NCBI RefSeq assembly: GCF_018687715.1
Contig: NC_056754.1
Coordinates: 13,724,501-13,788,500 of the forward strand
Length of the DNA stretch: 64,000 nucleotides
Reading direction: 5' to 3'
DNA from: Carya illinoinensis
Taxonomy: Eukaryota; Streptophyta; Magnoliopsida; Fagales; Juglandaceae
Of this stretch, positions 23,385 to 33,455 are shown piece after piece. Both the position numbers and the translations under genes were made by a program. How positions within the stretch are numbered: the first letter of the stretch is position 1; every line of letters begins with the position of its first letter. A model generated the notes under the pieces. The model worked only from the letters and a program-made list of their open reading frames with translations. It was not told where the DNA came from and did no database searches.

Positions 23385-23980
23385 AACCAGATTAGGGGCT
23401 TCTAACAATTCCTCAAATCCAAATAAAATTAAAAAAATAGTGGCCTATTACAATCCAACACCATGTACAGATCCAGATTATCTACTAAAAATGATGTTAA
23501 TTTTCTCACAGCAAATCTAAATATAATATTGGAACAGATTTGGGGCTTCTAACAGGGAACACACAGAAAACCCAAAAATAAAAAAACCCAAAGCCGAGTC
23601 CAACAGCATGTACAGATCGAGAAAATGTATTACAAATCATGTTCATTTTCTCACAGCCAACCTAAATAACATCTTCGAACAGATTAGGGGCTTCTAACAG
23701 ACAAAAAAACAGAAAACCCAAAAAATTATAACCCTTCGCCAAGTCCAACAGCATGTACAGATCGATAAAATGTATACAAATCATGTTAATTTACTCAAAC
23801 CAACCCTAAATAACATCTTCGAACAGATTAGGGGCTTCTAACAAGAAAAACACAGAAAACCCCAAAAAAATAAAACCCTAGGCCAAGTCCAACAGAAAAC
23901 CCCAAAAAATTAAAACCCTAGGCCAAGTCCTACAGAAAACCCTAGGCCAAGTACAGATCGATTAAGCAAAACAACAATAT
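23385..23980. repeat. Subterminal tandem repeats, ~145-bp unit
   Basis: The motif GGGGCTTCTAACA (CTTCTAACA in all) recurs at 23395, 23542, 23687 and 23831, giving spacings of 147, 145 and 144 bp. Each unit also contains AAAACCC(A/C), AAGTCCAACAGCATGTACAG and AAATCATGTTNATTT. The last unit degenerates into a shorter repeat of ACAGAAAACCC and CCTAGGCCAAGT blocks. It lies 0.4-1.0 kb from the right terminal repeat, probably in the promoter side of the GRF gene. Confidence 0.85.
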
Positions 23981-24139
23981 ATATCCTATGTTAACGATCG
24001 AAGATCGATTAAGCATGAGAGAGAGAGAGACCTCTTCCGATATATTTATTCCCGACTGCACAGATCTGCGCCACCCCGGCTTACTGCAGTGGTTCCGAAC
24101 GAAAGGAGAAGTGATGGGGAGGATTTTCGACCTTTGCTC

Positions 24140-24240
24140 CCACGGCGTGAGAGGTGAGAGGAGAAGTGAGAGGTGAGAGGTGAGAGGAGAAGTTTGTCAA
24201 ACCGGGGATGAGAGCTGAGAGGTGAGAGGAGAAGTGAAAA
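24140..24240. repeat. Purine-rich short repeat (GGTGAGAG)n
   Basis: About ten copies of variants of GAGAGGTGA / GAGGAGAAGTGA in a nearly pure purine stretch next to the right terminal repeat. Confidence 0.85.
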
Positions 24241-24335
24241 AAGAAAAAGGTGAGAAAAGTGAATATCGAAAGGACTGCAGCCGGTTTGTCAAATTCATCT
24301 TCCCGCTTAGAATGAAACTCACCGTTTCATTAATG

Positions 24336-24392
24336 TCCACGTCAGCCTGGTGCGCGAATCCGTCCGCAAGTGGCCTGCAACAAGACTTTTCC
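24336..24392 (-). repeat. Right terminal inverted repeat of the MULE
   Basis: The reverse complement starts GGAAAAGTCTTGT and then has the same 30-bp core (24350-24379) and a TGACGTGG block. Confidence 0.9.
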
Positions 24393-24401
24393 TATAGTGA
24401 T
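24393..24401. repeat. Right 9-bp target-site duplication of the MULE
   Basis: TATAGTGAT, identical to 15473-15481; the bases beyond it differ on the two sides. Confidence 0.9.
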
Positions 24402-24741
24402 TCATTTTTTTTTCTTTCCAAGAACAGGGCAAGGTAGTGATTTTGGGGTAGTAAGGATGGTCGCTTGCTCTGGGCCCCTTTGGTGGCATATTTCCAAACA
24501 TCTTTTGAGATGTTTGAAGCATCCTAGGTAACCCCAACGGTCATCTAATGCAAAAGACGCGGAATCCATAAAGCCAACGGCAATTCAAAATCTTTCGATA
24601 CGTAAATGGAAGCTCAAGAGCCACACTACCATTCATCTTATTCTTCTTCCTCTGTTTCTATTCTGATTTCATATTCTTTCGGAGCGTCTACAAACCTCAA
24701 GGAAACATGCCTTCGAACTTGTCTTCTCTAAAGATATCTGA

Positions 24742-26856
24742 ATGGCTAGACATGGCTTGGTTAAAAACCTCGTGGTGGGCGACCTCTCTTTTTTCGACTC
24801 GTCTCCCTTCGCAAAGCTCTTGGACTCGTGCGTCAAATCGAGGTCGGCGGGTGACGTGCGCCGCATCCACGGCCGTATCATCAAAACCCAGTTTTCCTCT
24901 GAAAGTTTTATCCAGAATAGGCTTATTGATTCTTATGGAAAATGCGGTTGTTTGGAAGATGCGCGCAACTTGTTTGATCGAATGCTTAACAAGAACACTT
25001 TCAGTTGGAATTCAATTATAAATGCGTTAACTAGATCGGGTTACCTTGATGAGGCTTCTGAGGTCTTCTGGTCCATGCCTGATCCGGACCAGTGCTCGTG
25101 GAACTCAATGGTATCAGGTTTTGCACAACATGATCGTTTTACAGAGGCTTTAGAATATTTTGTTATGACGCATAGGGAGAATTTTGTACTTAGTGGATAC
25201 TCGTTTGGTAGTGCTCTTAGTGCTTGTTCAGGCGTGACGGATTTGAAAATGGGTATTCAAATTCATGCTTTGGTTTCGAAGTCCCCGTACTCGTCCAATG
25301 TTTACGTGGGTTCTGCTCTTATCGACATGTATTCTAAGTGTGGAAGCATGGCTTGTGCACACAGGGTTTTTGATGGGATGGGTCAACGGAACATAGTTTC
25401 TTGGAATAGTTTGATCACATGCTATGAGCAAAATGGTCCGGCTAGTGAGGCTTTGGAGGTTTTTGCGAGGATGATGACTTGTGGATTTGAACCGGATGAG
25501 GTCACTCTAGCTAGTGTGGTCAGTGCTTGTGCGAGTTTGTTAGCAATTAGAGAGGGTTTACAGATTCATGCCCGAGTTGTGAAATGCTTTGGGGATGATC
25601 TCATTTTGGGAAATGCACTGGTTGATATGTATGCAAAATGTAGTAAAATTAATGATGCTAGAGGGGTTTTTGATAGGATGCCCATTAGGAGTGTGGTGTC
25701 TGAAACCTCCATGGTAAGTGGGTATGCAAGGGTATCAAGTGTGAAAGTTGCAAGGTTAATGTTTGCAAAAATGATGGAGCGGAATATAGTGTCTTGGAAT
25801 TCACTTATTGCAGGGTATACACAGAGTGGGGAGAATGAAGAGGCGCTCAGACTCTTCCTCCTTCTAAAGAGGGAATCCATTTGGCCAACCCATTACACCT
25901 TTGGAAATCTACTCAATGCTTGTGCGAATCTTGCTGAACTGCAATTGGGGAGACAGGCTCACTGTCATGTTTTGAAGCATGGATTTCTCTTTAGATCTGA
26001 AGAGGAGAGTGATATTTTTGTGGGGAACTCTCTCATCGACATGTACATGAAATGTGGATCAATTGAAGATGCCAGCCGGCTATTCAAAAATATGGTGGAA
26101 AGGGATTATGTCTCTTGGAATGCTATGATAGTGGGATATGCACAAAATGGTTATGGAGCTGAAGCTCTTCAATTTTTCCAGGAAATGCTGGCATCTGGAG
26201 AGAAACCAGACCATGTCACAATGATTGGTGTTTTGTGTGCTTGCAGTCATGCCGGGCTGGTTGAAGAGGGACGCCATTATTTCCACTCAATGACAACGGA
26301 TCATGGTTTGACACCACTGAAGGACCATTATACATGTATGGTTGATATACTTGGCCGAGCTGGATGCCTCAATGAAGCAAAGGGCTTAATAGACACAATG
26401 CCGATGCAGCCTGATGGTGTTGTCTGGGGATCTTTGCTTGCTGCTTGTAAGGTCCATAAGAACATAATGTTAGGGAAATTTGTTGCAGATAAGCTGTTAG
26501 AGATTGAGCCTTGGAACTCCGGACCCTATGTTCTTCTCTCAAACATGTACGCTGAGCTTGGCAAATGGAGGGATGTTAGGAAGGTAAGGAAGCTGATGAG
26601 GCGAGAGGGAGTTATCAAGCAGCCAGGTTGCAGTTGGATTAAACTCAAGAGTGATTTGCATGTTTTCATGGCTAAAGATAAAAAGCATCCTCAAAGAAAG
26701 GAGATCTATTCACTTTTGAAGATGCTCACGGGACAGATGAAGAGAGCTGGTTATGTGCCCAATGCTGGTGATCATGACGCTTATGATGGGCACAGTGAAT
26801 CTGAATCAATCTTAGGTTACGAAACGGATATGCCAGCAGATGCTGCTGTTGGTTGA
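24742..26856 (+). CDS. SLO2: SLO2-type pentatricopeptide repeat protein (At2g13600 orthologue), mitochondrial RNA editing
   Basis: An intronless frame of 704 residues. It closely follows what I recall of Arabidopsis SLOW GROWTH 2, including FTDSSPFAKLLDSC-like (here DSSPFAKLLDSCVKS), CSWNSMVSGFAQHDR, VSWNSLITCYEQNGPA, EPDEVTLASVVSACAS and VSWNSLIAGYTQSGENEEAL. The protein is an array of P-L-S PPR motifs through about residue 560. An E/E+ tail follows, with GPYVLLSNMYAELGKW, QPGCSWIKL and HVFMAKDKKHP, and there is no DYW domain. SLO2 is reported as a mitochondrial C-to-U editing factor acting on several complex I and mttB sites, with slow growth in mutants; that role is carried over from the family. 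The start ATG at 24742 is the first in the frame with matching N-terminal sequence. It lies about 340 bp beyond the right end of the MULE, so the element may sit in or near its promoter. Confidence 0.9.
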   Translation: MARHGLVKNLVVGDLSFFDSSPFAKLLDSCVKSRSAGDVRRIHGRIIKTQFSSESFIQNRLIDSYGKCGCLEDARNLFDRMLNKNTFSWNSIINALTRSGYLDEASEVFWSMPDPDQCSWNSMVSGFAQHDRFTEALEYFVMTHRENFVLSGYSFGSALSACSGVTDLKMGIQIHALVSKSPYSSNVYVGSALIDMYSKCGSMACAHRVFDGMGQRNIVSWNSLITCYEQNGPASEALEVFARMMTCGFEPDEVTLASVVSACASLLAIREGLQIHARVVKCFGDDLILGNALVDMYAKCSKINDARGVFDRMPIRSVVSETSMVSGYARVSSVKVARLMFAKMMERNIVSWNSLIAGYTQSGENEEALRLFLLLKRESIWPTHYTFGNLLNACANLAELQLGRQAHCHVLKHGFLFRSEEESDIFVGNSLIDMYMKCGSIEDASRLFKNMVERDYVSWNAMIVGYAQNGYGAEALQFFQEMLASGEKPDHVTMIGVLCACSHAGLVEEGRHYFHSMTTDHGLTPLKDHYTCMVDILGRAGCLNEAKGLIDTMPMQPDGVVWGSLLAACKVHKNIMLGKFVADKLLEIEPWNSGPYVLLSNMYAELGKWRDVRKVRKLMRREGVIKQPGCSWIKLKSDLHVFMAKDKKHPQRKEIYSLLKMLTGQMKRAGYVPNAGDHDAYDGHSESESILGYETDMPADAAVG

Positions 26857-28096
26857 ATTCAAATGCTTTCTTCTCTTTAACCAACATCTGATCGATCTGT
26901 TCCTCAATTTTGCAGAACAAAAAAGGTTAGTGACAGTAATCAGTAGTTCTCATAATTGTTACAGTTACGTGTCTTACCATTTATACAACAAACCAAAATC
27001 CTCCCTTGCTATTCAGGACTATCCCGATCTTCCTTGAGGTTTGGAAAATGGCACACCCTTGGGTTTCATTCTTGACCTTGACTTTTATGTCGTCAAGGCA
27101 GTCTTAATGTAACCATGGCATTATTTCTCTATAAGGGAGGGCTATTAATAATTTTTTTTTTTGTTTTTTTGGTCGATAAACGAAATTTTATTGAGCATGA
27201 AATAGATGAAGCCCGAGTATGCTATTAATAAAACCATAGGCTACTGTTCTTCTTCTTATTCTTCTTTTTCTTTTTATTATTATTATTATTATTAAAAGAC
27301 GTACTTCCCTCCAATTCACAATATTGAGGGCAGAGCTCCAAGGCTTTGGTGACATGCTCATCTGCCAGTTGGTACGTAGTGCAATCTAGCCAATTGGGCC
27401 TAGTTTTATTGCAGTTAACTATGGCACATCATGATATGATTCGACTAGCTGCTTAGATTAAGAAATTAATTATGGTTTTAGACTACCTACATGCTGAGTT
27501 CTGCATTGTTTCATCTGTGCTACATTTACAATCACGTGTGCTCACGCGGGTGATTACTGTGGCCGGCCAATTTACTACAGTTTACAGTTGCACATTGTTA
27601 GGAATTCAAAATGCTCCGAGGCCTCCTGTTATTTAGAAAATTAAGCATTCAGAGGCCTTGGGAAGATAAGTCCTTTAGAAATTTTGTTACCTGAACCATC
27701 AAGCTTGCCATAACTCTTACGACTAGTTTCTTGACATGTTCAGAACAAACCAGCACATTTTGTAGTGTCCAGCGAGCATATGTTACTGAGTAAAAAACAG
27801 TAACCGTGAAGAGAAGAAAAAAACGAAGCTGGGATATCTTTGTGTGTGTGTGTCATGGAGAGAGAGAGAGAGAGAGAGTTAAAAATATGGAACACAACAA
27901 CCAACCTTCAGTTTTTTTTTTCAAAGCAAAAACAAAAAAAGAAAAGAAAGCTATCTTGTCTGTACAACCTGATGACAGAAATTACACATCTTCTCTTTAT
28001 TTTTTTGGCTGTTCATCTTCGGGTGCTATTTTAAGTAAACACCAAGACATGTGAACGAACACAAACCAGGACAGAGAGAATTTTTCACCATGTTCG
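26857..28096. other. Intergenic region between convergent SLO2 and ABCG genes
   Basis: It should contain the 3' ends of both flanking genes. A poly-T/GATAAACGAAATTTTATTGA stretch at 27150-27195 looks like the tail of a non-LTR retroelement on the minus strand. Short (TTA)n and (GA)n runs lie near 27278-27295 and 27859-27879. No gene is seen. Confidence 0.5.
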
Positions 28097-30049
28097 TCAG
28101 ACGAGGGCATCCTTGAGCCCTCTCTGAGAGCATCTACATCGAAGAATCACATAAGAACTAAACCTGTAAACCAATATGAAGCATACCATAACCATCAAAT
28201 TTCTCCACCTACTTTCCTCCCCCCCATAGCCTTCTTCTCTAAGCACATCTTCCCCACTCACTACACATTTCCCAAACATGTACTCCAGGCACTTTCCTGA
28301 GTTGGAGAACTCATTTATCAAAAACCCTTCAAACGGATACTTGAACAGCGATATGTAATGCATGAAAATCCAGTAAGTTGGAATTCCATGTTTTGATATG
28401 AAGTAACCTGAGAACAGAAAGAAGGACCCCATGACGCCTGCGATCACGGAATTCCCTACAATGAAATTCGGCACCAGAGCACTGAAACATACCACAACCG
28501 AATTTGCTGTATACAGAATTAGCCAAATTAACAACAAGAAGTGTAGAAAGGCCATGAAACTCTGATTGAGTCCAACAAGCCAGTATAATGGTACTGTGAA
28601 TATAATGGATAGGATGAGCAGAAATGGCAAGTAAACAAGTCCATTGGCTATGGCATAGGATGAGACTCTGTAGCTTCCGCAGGATGTCTCCCTCATAAGA
28701 ATCTCCCTCTCTTGCAAAAAGATTGGCAGAGCTTCTGTGGTGCATGATAACAGAAATGTCAAAATGAATGCGAATAGACCTACCCTTTCTTGGGCTCCGA
28801 CTAAGTCATCTTTGAGATTATAAAAGATCGAGCCAAGGACAAGCCCTGAGATCAGCATTTGAATCGTCCTGCAAGCAAAGAGTTCCTTCGACCGAAATAT
28901 GTTTTTGGAGAATCTATGAGTGAGAACTATGGTTTCTCGCAATCTAGAATTTGCAAAGTCGGGAGGGAAATCAATTCCAGTATTGATGATTTCTTCATCA
29001 ATAACCTTGGATTGTTGAAAGAGCTGTTGTAGAGTAAAATTACCACTTGATCTACTCTCACCTGGATCGTCTCCTTTCTTGTGTTGTGGTGTTGATGGCA
29101 ACGTTGGTAGTATTTTTTGTTGGACTGGGTGAAACTTTCGCTGCTGTTGAAGGGTTTCAATGGATTCAATGGCGAATTCAACGACATTGACATGAAGAGG
29201 GAGCTCTAGTCCCATCAGCCTTAAGTTCACGCCAAGCTGATCCACGGTGCCATGGTGCAAGACACAACCATTAGCCAACAGTAGAATTGAATTGAACAAC
29301 TTTACAATCCGGTACCCAGGTTGGTGGATACTGAGAATTATGGTTCTGCCCTGGGTTTCAGCCATGGTCTTAAGCATGTCAAGGATTTGGAGCGCTGATT
29401 TACTGTCAAGCCCTGAAGTTGGCTCATCAAGAATCAGCACTTTTGGGTCATGTATTACGTCAACACCAATGGAAACGCGGCGTCTTTCTCCACCAGATAT
29501 CCCGCGAACCCTGTCGTCTCCAACACGAGCTCCGGCCACATGATTCAGGCCAAGCTCCTGAATCAATGACTTCACTCTGGATCTCAGCTCAGCTGCTGGA
29601 AGCCTTAACCTTAGCTTTGCGCTAAACAATAAGGTTTCTTCCACTGTAAGTAAGGGAAAGAGGGTATCCTTTTGAGTGACATAGCCTGAGATTTTCTTGA
29701 AATGAGCTTTGCCTATGGGCTTTTGGTTCACAAAAATGGAGCCACTTTGTGGTGTGACTTTCCCTGCTAAGATTTCTAGCAGGGATGACTTTCCAGCTCC
29801 ACTTGGACCCACAATGGCCAGAATCTCCCATGGTTTTGCCCTGCAGTTCACGCCTTTCAGGACTTGGCGCACCCTGGGGCATGGTTCTTCAACCTTGGCT
29901 TGTTCTTGATCTGGTTCTTGATCAACCTTTTGTTGATTCTCATGTGGCCCTTTGCTGAAGATCTTAAAAGGGTGCTCTGTACTTTGTCTTTGAGTTTGAA
30001 TCTGGTAGTTAATGGCTATTGCTTCAATCTCACACCCTTGTTTCTTCAT
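28097..30049 (-). CDS. ABCG10: ABC transporter G family half-transporter, ABCG10-like
   Basis: An intronless frame of 650 residues. The N-terminal half is an ABC ATPase: Walker A GPSGAGKS (81-88), Q-loop in SGYVTQKDTLFPLLT (about Q126), signature ISGGERRR (184-191), Walker B LILDEPTSGLDS (205-216) and switch His in IHQPGYRI (about 242). The C-terminal half holds about six membrane segments. It matches the ABC2 domain of the ABCG4/8/10 group, with FAFILTFLLSCTTEALPIFL, ERE.LMRETS-like and FLFSGYFISKHGIPTYWIF segments. Such reverse-orientation (ATPase then membrane) half-transporters must dimerise, and export lipids, hormones or secondary metabolites at the plasma membrane. The substrate of this clade is not known to me. 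All nucleotide-binding motifs are intact. A (GA)n run sits about 16 bp before the start codon. The subgroup is a firm call; the exact orthologue is less certain. Confidence 0.9.
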   Translation of the reverse strand: MKKQGCEIEAIAINYQIQTQRQSTEHPFKIFSKGPHENQQKVDQEPDQEQAKVEEPCPRVRQVLKGVNCRAKPWEILAIVGPSGAGKSSLLEILAGKVTPQSGSIFVNQKPIGKAHFKKISGYVTQKDTLFPLLTVEETLLFSAKLRLRLPAAELRSRVKSLIQELGLNHVAGARVGDDRVRGISGGERRRVSIGVDVIHDPKVLILDEPTSGLDSKSALQILDMLKTMAETQGRTIILSIHQPGYRIVKLFNSILLLANGCVLHHGTVDQLGVNLRLMGLELPLHVNVVEFAIESIETLQQQRKFHPVQQKILPTLPSTPQHKKGDDPGESRSSGNFTLQQLFQQSKVIDEEIINTGIDFPPDFANSRLRETIVLTHRFSKNIFRSKELFACRTIQMLISGLVLGSIFYNLKDDLVGAQERVGLFAFILTFLLSCTTEALPIFLQEREILMRETSCGSYRVSSYAIANGLVYLPFLLILSIIFTVPLYWLVGLNQSFMAFLHFLLLIWLILYTANSVVVCFSALVPNFIVGNSVIAGVMGSFFLFSGYFISKHGIPTYWIFMHYISLFKYPFEGFLINEFSNSGKCLEYMFGKCVVSGEDVLREEGYGGEESRWRNLMVMVCFILVYRFSSYVILRCRCSQRGLKDALV

Positions 30050-30060
30050 TGATCAGGATG

Positions 30061-30065
<5 letters not shown>

Positions 30066-30097
<32 letters not shown>
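30066..30097. repeat. (CT)n microsatellite in ABCG 5' leader
   Basis: Sixteen CT units on the plus strand, i.e. (GA)n on the gene strand, immediately upstream of the ATG at 30049. GA-rich leaders are bound by BBR/BPC factors in plants; a role here is inference. Confidence 0.95.
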
Positions 30098-30098
<1 letters not shown>

Positions 30099-30219
30099 AG
30101 CTTTGGCTTCTCTAGCACAGCTTGGTCTACTGCTAAACATCTACTCCCAACTCATTTTCTTCTCGTTTATCAATTTTATTTAATCCCCGGTTTTGGCTCC
30201 AACTGCACTCTGTGAAAAC

Positions 30220-31390
30220 AGTGAGTGAGTGGTTCAAAGCAAGGGATCAACTGCAAAGACACTTGGCTCCTCGTGTTTGTATATATTGGTTCACGTGCAC
30301 CTGTTATTGCTACTTCTGTATAGATATTTTTTTGTCATGGAAAATTGTATAGTTCACGTGGCAATGGTTAGTGAAACCTCTTGTTTCTGGTCGTCATGAC
30401 TCATGAGCTGTTTGTTAACAAAACCAAATAATATGTAACATTAATTCCATACAAGTATATACAATAAGGCGTGATTTGAATCCACAGATAAGGTAAAATG
30501 AGATAAAATAGTTCTAAATTAAAAATAAAAGTTAAATAAAATATTATTATTTTTTTAAAATTTAAAAAAATTAAATTATTTATTGTCTTTTATGTGAAAA
30601 TTTAAAAAAAATTATAATTATGAGATGAGGTAAGATCACCTTCCAATCCAAATCAAATTACTGGTATATATATTATTGATAAGTTTTGATAGATTGAAAA
30701 AACAAAAGAAACAAAACTTTGAGCTTTGTCTATGCAGTAAGCATGCATGCATGGGACCTAATTTGCCATGACTGCCTACTATTTTTATATTATTTTTGTA
30801 CAAATTGAAAGTAATAATACATCATGGGGTGGGGTAGGGAAATATGCGTTTCCAAAAGCTTAGAACAATGAATCATAAAAGTAATCCTCGCAATTAATAT
30901 GATTATTGGAACAATGGAAAAATTTTACTAGAGAAATGATCTTTATAATCATAGATTGTGTAAACGTCATATACTCATTTTAAAAAAAAATAAATAAATA
31001 TAAAACTTACATAAAAATACGAATTTTTTAATAGCGGACTCGATTCTATTTCAAAATGAGTGTGCGACGCTTGTACAATACATGACTATATTTAGCATTA
31101 ATTATTTTGTTAGGACGCAACTCTTAATATATATATATATATATCTCAAAGTTGGCAAACAAACTCATCATGTTTTTCTTTCTAATCTTCCTTCAAGGTT
31201 AATTTTGAGCCATAGGGAAATGGATTAAGCAATTAACTTTTAAATTGAAATGTAGAAGCATACAATAAAAATTCCTAGGCTACAAAACCAACTTATATAC
31301 GTACGTACAACATAGAATTTACCTTTGTGGTTGGTAATTACAGGGTGGAGTTCGGATTTTTAAGTCATTTTAATTGAGAAATGTTTTCAT
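30220..31390. other. Promoter side of ABCG gene and MITE-like repeats
   Basis: No gene is seen. At 30470-30660 an AT-rich repeat has inverted ends: GTGATTTGAATCCACAGATAAG near the start against CTTCCAATCCAAATCAAAT at the end, with AATGAGATAAAATAG inside. At about 30935-31110 another repeat holds CGTCATATACTCATTTT mirrored by AAAATGAGTGTGCGACG. Both look like high-copy MITE families. An (AT)n run lies at 31126-31143. Confidence 0.5.
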
Positions 31391-32020
31391 CGATCATACA
31401 AAAAGTAAACTCACAACTTCTTGTCAACTGGATCCGCAGTTGTCATCACCTTGGATTTTGTCGCATAGAGATTGAGTCTGATTCTCAACTTCTTGTCAAC
31501 TGGATCACTAAAGGAAACTGTAATATTTGGTACTTAAAAGATTTCTAAAATGAAATTCAGGACTATCTTTCTTGTATGGAATATACGATGAAACTGATTT
31601 TCTTGCCAAGTAGGGAGCGGGCGGTCCTAACTCGAAATGGTTTGATGCTCATGATCTCTTGCCCAGTAAGCTTTGAGGCCTTCTTCGCATGGATAGAATT
31701 GGTCTCCTTTATTTGCAAACTACGTAGTTCTACTAAGTATGTCTTAATTAGCTCTATTTGATTGATCCTTTGATTTTTTGTGCTCTTTCCTACATGTACT
31801 TCTTCTTGGCTCTTTTCGAGTAGTGTTTTGGTTTGTCTTGTATTGGTTATCTATTGTTTGTGTGTTTTAGCTTTTGATGCTTGGATTTGGTCTTATTGTG
31901 TATTTGTAACTCCCAGGTGTCGAGTTGTAATCACAGTTTTCCTCCGCCAAAAGTGAGGATTTTTAATAAAATTAGAGTATTATCCTCTTCTTATTAAAAA
32001 AGAAAAAAAGAAAAAAAAAA
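31391..32020 (+). mobile_element. Non-LTR retroelement 3' fragment (RNase H-like domain and tail)
   Basis: The plus strand encodes a piece of the RNase H-like (RVT_3) domain found at the end of many plant non-LTR polyproteins: IEIESDSQLLVNWI and NCNIWYLKDF around 31460-31560. It is followed by decayed sequence, then a tail with TCCTCCGCCAAAAGTGAGG and an A-rich end at about 31995-32020. Frames are broken. It is 5'-truncated, as is usual for such insertions. Confidence 0.55.
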
Positions 32021-33455
32021 CTGACATGACTTCATGATATGATGTTTTGAATTATAAAATTATTTTTATTTTAAAATATATCTATATGAAATTATATCAA
32101 TTTATAAATTTATTTTGTTACAATCTTTTTATGATTATAAGACTTCTCATTTTAATTTGTATCTATGTGGGCTGCGTGTGTACATGCACACACAAAAATT
32201 GTTCAGATGGAAGTTGTCAGTACAAGCAAGTATACGCGATGTACGTAAGAGATTTTATTTTCAACTATTGTAACATTGTTCTTTCCCACGTTGGAACATG
32301 CATTATATATCAACATGACGAGGCTGATTCATATATAAAATCGAAAATAATACATCTCTGATCAGAATACAAAAGAATATTAATAGGGTTAAGCATGTCA
32401 TTACATGAAACACGTACAGTTGGGTGCCACAACCATGCCTCTTTGGCATTATGTGTAGGGCCCTTGGGAATTGGATGATAAGAGTGCAGTGGCCCCCATT
32501 CATGCCCGAACTTGTGGCTGAAATCATATTAAACATTGTTTGTGGCCCAAAACCATCCAAAACCTTTGAAGTCTATACAATTGATACAGGACATCATATT
32601 TCACTCTTTTGGCGGTGTTCCAAAAAATAATGTTTCAACAATTTGGTTTCTTATGACACAAATGTTAATTATACAATTTAGTAAGTTCCAAAGACAACTC
32701 ATTGCACGACATTTCATGTCAAACAGTACTGCAATGATCATGATGTGTGCATCTTTGGAATATAATCCACGTTTCAAGCTTAACATATATACCTTTTCGA
32801 GGCACCAGCCAAAGAAATTACAGCCTCTAATTACAAGTGCCCCCACACAATAAACTAGGACCCCAAAGTGTTAATCTTAATTAGTGGCTGCAAATGGTTA
32901 ACGTTTGGTGAATCTTTTTTGTGGATGAGAGCAAAAGAGAAGATCTCTTTCTGATCGCTTTCAAAGATTTATTGTCCTATACTTTTAGTAATGTTTTCCA
33001 TTTTTTGTTCTTTCTGAATAATATTTATCTGATTTCATCAGCTGTTTTTGTCACCTAGTGTTATTTTTTTATGTGATTTACGTAGCGCCCGTGAACTCTC
33101 ATCTCTAGCTGTGGTCAATTAGAGCCCAGCTAGCTCTGTGAACCCCACTTTCAACAACTCGTTTCCTACCACACTAGTTTTGCCCGTGAACCCACCCCCC
33201 CTAGCTTGCACCTTCAGTTTTCTCTCCCACCAATCATTCAACTTACGTGTCAAATGCTTTTTCCCCTTTTTTGAAAAGTAATAAGATGTTAAGATAGAGC
33301 ATATTACAACTAATGATCAAGAGACTGGGGACAGTACTGTGTGCAGGCTAAGAGAGAGAGTTTTACTAGAGCTTGGATTCGATCCCAAATGTAATGTTCA
33401 GACAGAAGTGAGTGGTCAATATTGTATAAAATGACTTGCATCCAATGAAAAAAAT
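32021..33455. other. Intergenic, no gene recognised
   Basis: AT-rich DNA. Several 60-105 residue frames occur on both strands (for example near 32300-32850) but they overlap one another and show no domains. I see no RNA gene. Confidence 0.4.

Larger units (their letters stand above)
15482..24392. mobile_element. Complete autonomous-looking Mutator-like element (MULE), 8,911 bp
   Basis: The ends are inverted repeats. A 30-bp core is identical at 15495-15524 and 24350-24379 (inverted), begins TGCAGGCCACTTGCGG, and lies the same 13 bases from each end. Weaker similarity continues inward through a shared TGACGTGG. Directly outside both ends is the same nonamer TATAGTGAT (15473-15481 and 24393-24401), the 9-bp target duplication typical of the Mutator superfamily. 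The element holds a FAR1/MULE transposase gene on the plus strand and a GRF zinc-finger gene on the minus strand, converging as in maize MuDR. The left subterminal region carries GC-rich ~30-bp repeats and the right one ~145-bp AT-rich repeats. The identical target duplications and open transposase frame suggest a fairly recent, possibly still competent element. Confidence 0.9.

Noticed and set aside
28329..28745. 138-residue minus-strand frame overlapping the ABCG gene
   Set aside because: Out-of-frame shadow of the membrane domain of the transporter.
32424..32453. CCACAACCATGCCTCTTTGGCA, superficially like a microRNA-related sequence
   Set aside because: It does not match miR399 or miR408 well enough and I see no convincing precursor fold.
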